64,000 bases of DNA, taken from assembly GCF_011043545.1 (NCBI RefSeq), contig NZ_JAAKGP010000003.1, positions 372,001 to 436,000 on the forward strand, in the 5' to 3' direction. Source of the DNA: Rhodobacter sp. SGA-6-6 (GTDB taxonomy: Bacteria; Pseudomonadota; Alphaproteobacteria; Rhodobacterales; Rhodobacteraceae). Of the stretch, positions 60,922 to 64,000 are shown in pieces. Both the position numbers and the translations under genes were made by a program. Every line of letters begins with the position of its first letter. Positions within the stretch are counted from its first letter, which is position 1. Under the pieces are notes generated by a model. That model searched no databases, was not told the DNA's origin, and saw nothing but the letters and a program-made list of their open reading frames with translations.

Positions 60922-62058
60922 ATGAGCGACAAGACCTTCCTTTCCTGGCCTTTCTTCGAGACCCGCCACCGCGAACTGGCGGCGGCGCTGGACGCATGGG
61001 CGGCGGCGAACCTGCCGGTGGACCATGGCGACGTGGACGCGGCCTGCAAGGGGCTGGTCGCTTCGCTCGGGGCCGGGGGGTGGCTGCGGCATTCCGGGGC
61101 GGGGGAGGGGGAGCGGCTGGATGTGCGCACCCTTTGCCTGATCCGCGAGACGCTGGCGCGGCACGATGCGCTGGCGGATTTCGCCTTCGCCATGCAGGGG
61201 CTGGGGATGGGGGCGGTGTCGCTGTTCGGCAGTCCCGAGCAGCGGCAATGGCTGGAGAAGACCCGGGCGGGCAAGGCGATCTCGGCTTTCGCGCTGACCG
61301 AGCCGGGGTCGGGCTCGGACGTGGCGAATACCGCGACCACGGCAGAGCGGGTGCCGGGGGGATTCCGGCTGACCGGCGAGAAGACCTATATCTCCAACGG
61401 CGGCATCGCCGACATCTATGTGATCTTCGCCCGCACCGGCGAGGCGCCGGGCGCGCGCGGGCTCTCCGCCTTCCTGATGCCCGCCGATGCGGCGGGGCTC
61501 ACGGTCACCGAGCGGATCGAGGTGATTGCGCCGCACCCCTTGGCGACGCTGAGGCTGGACGGGGTGGTCCTGCCGGAGACGGCGCTGATCGGCAAGGCCG
61601 GCGAGGGGTTCAAGCTGGCGATGTCGGTGCTGGACGTGTTCCGCTCCACCGTCGGGGCGGCTGCGCTCGGCATGGCGCGGCGGGCGCTGGACGAGGCGCT
61701 GGCTCGGGTGCAGAGCCGGAAGATCCAGGGCGAGCCGCTGTCCTCCCTGCAACTGGTGCAGGGCCATCTGGCCGACATGGCGCTGAAGATCGACGCTGCC
61801 GCGCTGCTGGTCTACCGCGCCGCCTGGACCAAGGACCAGGGCGCCGCGCGGGTCAGCCGCGAGGCGGCGATGGCGAAGCTCTACGCCACCGAGGCGGCGC
61901 AGGAGGTGATCGACGCCGCGGTGCAGTTGCACGGCGGCGACGGCGTGCGGCATGGGGTGAAGGTCGAGGAGCTTTACCGCGATATCCGCGCCTTGCGCAT
62001 CTACGAAGGGGCCAGCGACGTGCAGCGCGTCGTCATCGCCCGCAGCATCCTGGGCTAG
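60922..62058 (+). CDS. Acyl-CoA dehydrogenase
   Basis: The 378-residue flavoprotein has the family signatures [27 protein letters not shown] and [19 protein letters not shown], and the catalytic Glu362 in [11 protein letters not shown]. It introduces a double bond alpha-beta to a CoA thioester, here probably on a ring-opened or alicyclic intermediate. It has a lower sequence match to straight-chain enzymes in its N-terminal helices. It follows a repeat element within the operon. Confidence 0.9.
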   Translation: MSDKTFLSWPFFETRHRELAAALDAWAAANLPVDHGDVDAACKGLVASLGAGGWLRHSGAGEGERLDVRTLCLIRETLARHDALADFAFAMQGLGMGAVSLFGSPEQRQWLEKTRAGKAISAFALTEPGSGSDVANTATTAERVPGGFRLTGEKTYISNGGIADIYVIFARTGEAPGARGLSAFLMPADAAGLTVTERIEVIAPHPLATLRLDGVVLPETALIGKAGEGFKLAMSVLDVFRSTVGAAALGMARRALDEALARVQSRKIQGEPLSSLQLVQGHLADMALKIDAAALLVYRAAWTKDQGAARVSREAAMAKLYATEAAQEVIDAAVQLHGGDGVRHGVKVEELYRDIRALRIYEGASDVQRVVIARSILG

Positions 62059-62068
62059 GGAGGGAACC

Positions 62069-62521
62069 ATGGGCAGACCACTGGACGGCGGCATCACCCG
62101 GCAGGGCGAGGGCATCGAGGGCGTGGAATGGAACATCCTCGGCCAGCGCTATTTCCCGAAGTCGAGCTGCGCCAGCAGCTTCTCCTTCGAGACCAATTCG
62201 GAGCCGGGCCAGTTCGTCCCGGTCCACATCCACCCGCATCAGGACGAATTCATCCTGGTGCAGGAGGGCGAGTTGCATGTGAAGCTGGACGGCGTCTGGT
62301 CGGTGGCCAGGGCCGGCGATCTGGTGCGGATGCCGCGCGGCATCCCGCACGGCTATTTCAACAAGTCCGACAAGCCGGCGCGGGCGCTGTTCTGGGTGTC
62401 GCCCGCCGGGCGGCTGGAGGATCTGTTCCGCACCCTGCACGACATGACCGACATCCCCGCCGTCATCGAGGCCAGCGCCGCGCATGACGTGGAGTTCCTG
62501 CCGCCCGAGGCCAACGACTGA
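62069..62521 (+). CDS. Small cupin protein, unknown role in the aryl-CoA operon
   Basis: The 150-residue single cupin has the metal-binding pattern HIHPHQDEFILVQEGE (about 53-68) and a second-motif histidine in MPRGIPHGYFN. It has no helix-turn-helix. Such proteins may be dioxygenases, isomerases or binding proteins. Its position between the acyl-CoA dehydrogenase and the thioesterase genes implies a step in this pathway, but I cannot assign one. Its stop overlaps the next start by one base (TGATG). Confidence 0.8.
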   Translation: MGRPLDGGITRQGEGIEGVEWNILGQRYFPKSSCASSFSFETNSEPGQFVPVHIHPHQDEFILVQEGELHVKLDGVWSVARAGDLVRMPRGIPHGYFNKSDKPARALFWVSPAGRLEDLFRTLHDMTDIPAVIEASAAHDVEFLPPEAND

Positions 62522-62937
62522 TGCTCTACCGCCTGCCCATCCGCATCGAGTTCAACCATTGCGACCCGGCGGGGATCGTCTTCTATCCGCGCTATTTCGA
62601 GATGACCAACTCGGTCTGCGAGAATTTCTTCCGCGAGGTGGCGGGCCTGTCCTATGCCGACATGATGACCCGCCGCGAGGGCTGTCCCACCGCGCGGATG
62701 GAGGTGAACTTCCACGCCCCCAGCCGGCTGGAGGAGGTGCTGGACTGGCGGCTGCGGGTCACCCGGCTCGGCACCACCTCCATCGCCCACCGGATCGAGG
62801 CGCATGGCGGCGGCATCCACCGGCTGACCGCCGATCTGACCCAGGTCTACATCACCGCCGAAGGCCGGCCGCAGCCCTGGCCGCAGGCTGTGCGCGACCG
62901 CATCACCGCCCATATGGAGGCCCCCGATGAGCCTTGA
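62521..62937 (+). CDS. 4-hydroxybenzoyl-CoA-thioesterase-type hotdog protein
   Basis: This 138-residue acyl-CoA thioesterase has the active-site segment EFNHCDPAGIVFYPRYFEM (9-27) with the catalytic Asp15 typical of 4-hydroxybenzoyl-CoA thioesterases of the Pseudomonas type. It could hydrolyse gentisyl-CoA (salicylate route) or rescue dead-end aryl-CoA thioesters (anthranilate route). It overlaps the RidA-like gene by 11 bases. Confidence 0.9.
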   Translation: MLYRLPIRIEFNHCDPAGIVFYPRYFEMTNSVCENFFREVAGLSYADMMTRREGCPTARMEVNFHAPSRLEEVLDWRLRVTRLGTTSIAHRIEAHGGGIHRLTADLTQVYITAEGRPQPWPQAVRDRITAHMEAPDEP

Positions 62938-63325
62938 ATTCCTTCACCCCAGCAACTGGAAGCCGGCCATCGGCTATTCCAACGGCGTCGCCGCCAAGGG
63001 CCGCATGATCTTCACCGGCGGCCTGATCGGCTGGAACGCCGATGCCGAGTTCGAGACCGACGATTTCGCCGGCCAGGTGGCGCAGGTGCTGCGCAACATC
63101 GTCGCCGTGCTGGCCGAGGGCGGGGCGAAGCCCGAGCATATCGTCCGCATGACCTGGTATGTCACCAGCAAGGCGGAATACCTTGGCTCGCTCAAGGACC
63201 TGGGCCGCGCCTACAAGGAGATCATCGGCCGCCATTACCCGGCGATGGCGCTGGTGCAGGTGGTGGCGCTGGTCGAGGACCGCGCCAAGGTGGAGATCGA
63301 GGCAACCGCAGTGATCCCCGACTGA
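62927..63325 (+). CDS. RidA-like protein lacking the key arginine
   Basis: The 132-residue protein has the YjgF/RidA/chorismate-mutase-like fold: MIFTGGLIGWNADAEFE, then NIVAVLAEGGAKPEHIVRMTWYV, then YPAMALVQVVALVEDRAKVEIEATA. Canonical RidA deaminases have an Arg following the YPAR segment to bind the imine carboxylate; here the equivalent reads YPAMALVQ, so no arginine. It may therefore be a Rid4-7-type member adapted to a CoA-bound enamine. It sits directly before the aryl-CoA ligase gene. Confidence 0.87.
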   Translation: MSLEFLHPSNWKPAIGYSNGVAAKGRMIFTGGLIGWNADAEFETDDFAGQVAQVLRNIVAVLAEGGAKPEHIVRMTWYVTSKAEYLGSLKDLGRAYKEIIGRHYPAMALVQVVALVEDRAKVEIEATAVIPD

Positions 63326-63385
63326 GGGGGCGCCGCCCGCGCCCCCCGGGAGAGGGGGCCTCGGCGGCTTGATGGGAGGAATGCA

Positions 63386-64000
63386 ATGAAGGGCAACGCG
63401 CCTTTGGGCCCGACGGGCCATCTCGATACGTTCACCCGGGACAACCTGCCCCCGGCGGAGCTTTGGCCCGAGATCGACCTCGGCCCGTTCAGCTATCCCG
63501 AATGGCTGAACGCCGGGGTGGAGCTGACCGACCGCATGGTCGAGAAGGGCTTCGGCGACCATACCGCGCTGATCGGCAACGGCCGCATCCGCACCTACAA
63601 GGAGTTGTCGGACTGGACCAACCGCATCGCCCATGCGCTGGTCGAGGACTACAAGGTGAAGCCCGGAAACCGGGTGATGATCCGGTCCGCCAACAACCCG
63701 GCGATGGTGGCCTGCTGGCTGGCGGCGACCAAGGCCGGCGCGGTGGTGGTCAACACCATGCCGATGCTGCGGGCGGGAGAACTGTCGAAGATCGTCGACA
63801 AGGCCGAGATCACCCATGCGCTGTGCGACACGCGGCTGATGGAGGAACTGGTCACGGTATCCAAGGGCAGCCGCTTCCTGAAGACGGTGGTGGGCTTCGA
63901 CGGCACCGCCAACCACGATGCGGAACTGGACCGGGTGGCGCTGTCGAAATCGGTGCGGTTCGAGGCGGTGAAGACGGGCCGCGACGATGTGGCCCTGCTG
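63386..64000 (+). CDS. Aryl-CoA ligase (2-aminobenzoate-CoA ligase-like), 3' truncated by window end
   Basis: The 205 visible residues begin after ribosome site GGGAGGA and read HLDTFTRDNLPPAELWPEID near 12-31, a start I associate with 2-aminobenzoate- and benzoate-CoA ligases. YPEWLNAGVELTDRMVE and the AMP-binding-domain segments GNRVMIRSANNPAMVACWLA and GAVVVNTMPMLRAGEL follow. The ATP loop and catalytic lysine lie beyond the window. It should activate the aromatic acid with CoA and ATP as the first step of the pathway. Salicylyl-CoA ligase is the alternative. Confidence 0.82.
   Translation, partial: MKGNAPLGPTGHLDTFTRDNLPPAELWPEIDLGPFSYPEWLNAGVELTDRMVEKGFGDHTALIGNGRIRTYKELSDWTNRIAHALVEDYKVKPGNRVMIRSANNPAMVACWLAATKAGAVVVNTMPMLRAGELSKIVDKAEITHALCDTRLMEELVTVSKGSRFLKTVVGFDGTANHDAELDRVALSKSVRFEAVKTGRDDVALL

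Noticed and set aside
63326-63385. A further GATATTTG repeat copy before the CoA ligase gene
   Set aside because: The gap has a GC-rich block like the repeats but lacks the TATTTGG core, so similarity is probably only compositional.

Overview
The window is a gene-dense, very GC-rich bacterial chromosome segment. Short ATGA start/stop overlaps, mono-cistronic hisB and hisH, a GTP cyclohydrolase of the FolE2 type, the opgG-opgI-opgH-opgC order known from Rhodobacter, and many ABC importers with Tat-type binding proteins all point to an alphaproteobacterium of the Rhodobacterales (Rhodobacteraceae/Paracoccaceae). I see no phage, plasmid, integrase, IS or CRISPR signature.

Layout. 0-6.5 kb is housekeeping: the 3' part of an O-succinylhomoserine sulfhydrylase gene, folE2, a DUF1287 exported protein, a TrkH potassium transporter, hisH and hisB. 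6.6-10.5 kb holds a tRNA-Gly, then a TetR-controlled ABC exporter operon (regulator, membrane fusion protein, ATPase, permease). 10.5-21 kb holds a reductase-like gene, a small unknown gene and a nine-gene minus-strand operon (Lrp regulator, ATP-dependent hydantoinase, DUF917 protein, five-part peptide-type ABC importer, Asp/Glu/hydantoin racemase) that looks like uptake and breakdown of a hydantoin-like compound. 21-30 kb holds an ATP-dependent DNA ligase with its partner exonuclease, a membrane/coiled-coil protein with a 24-residue companion, TspO, a second identical tRNA-Gly, a DUF2314 protein and pyruvate carboxylase. 30-39.8 kb holds a DHA2 drug exporter with a divergent MarR regulator and a catabolic operon of unknown substrate (binding protein, enolase-superfamily enzyme, esterase, GlxA regulator, isochorismatase-like hydrolase) divergent from an unusual Ldh2-family oxidoreductase.

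40-45 kb is the operon for osmoregulated periplasmic glucans: backbone synthesis and export (OpgH, OpgG, OpgI) and succinylation (OpgC). Convergent to it at 45.0-49.0 kb is a compact four-gene operon: KASIII-like synthase, NAD(P)-dependent epimerase/reductase, metallo-beta-lactamase-fold hydrolase and an F390-synthetase-like adenylating enzyme. It resembles, but is not, the oleABCD pathway and is my best candidate for an undescribed biosynthetic system. 49-51.7 kb holds an amino-acid permease and a nitrilase.

51.8-64 kb is aromatic catabolism. A minus-strand pair (gentisate 1,2-dioxygenase-like cupin and a fumarylacetoacetase-family hydrolase) lies beside a divergent CoA-thioester system: 3-hydroxyacyl-CoA dehydrogenase and 3-oxoadipyl-CoA-type thiolase leftward, and a fused flavin monooxygenase/old-yellow-enzyme reductase, SDR, MarR, crotonase, acyl-CoA dehydrogenase, cupin, hotdog thioesterase, RidA-like protein and an aryl-CoA ligase (cut by the window end) rightward. 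The gene set best fits aerobic anthranilate degradation through 2-aminobenzoyl-CoA; salicylyl-CoA to gentisate is the main alternative.

Intergenic DNA carries three repeat families: a modular structured element of about 210 bp (two full copies and one lacking its central module), a GATATTTG element (four copies, one inside an operon), and a REP-like inverted pair. Several clear dyad-symmetric operator candidates lie next to regulator genes.
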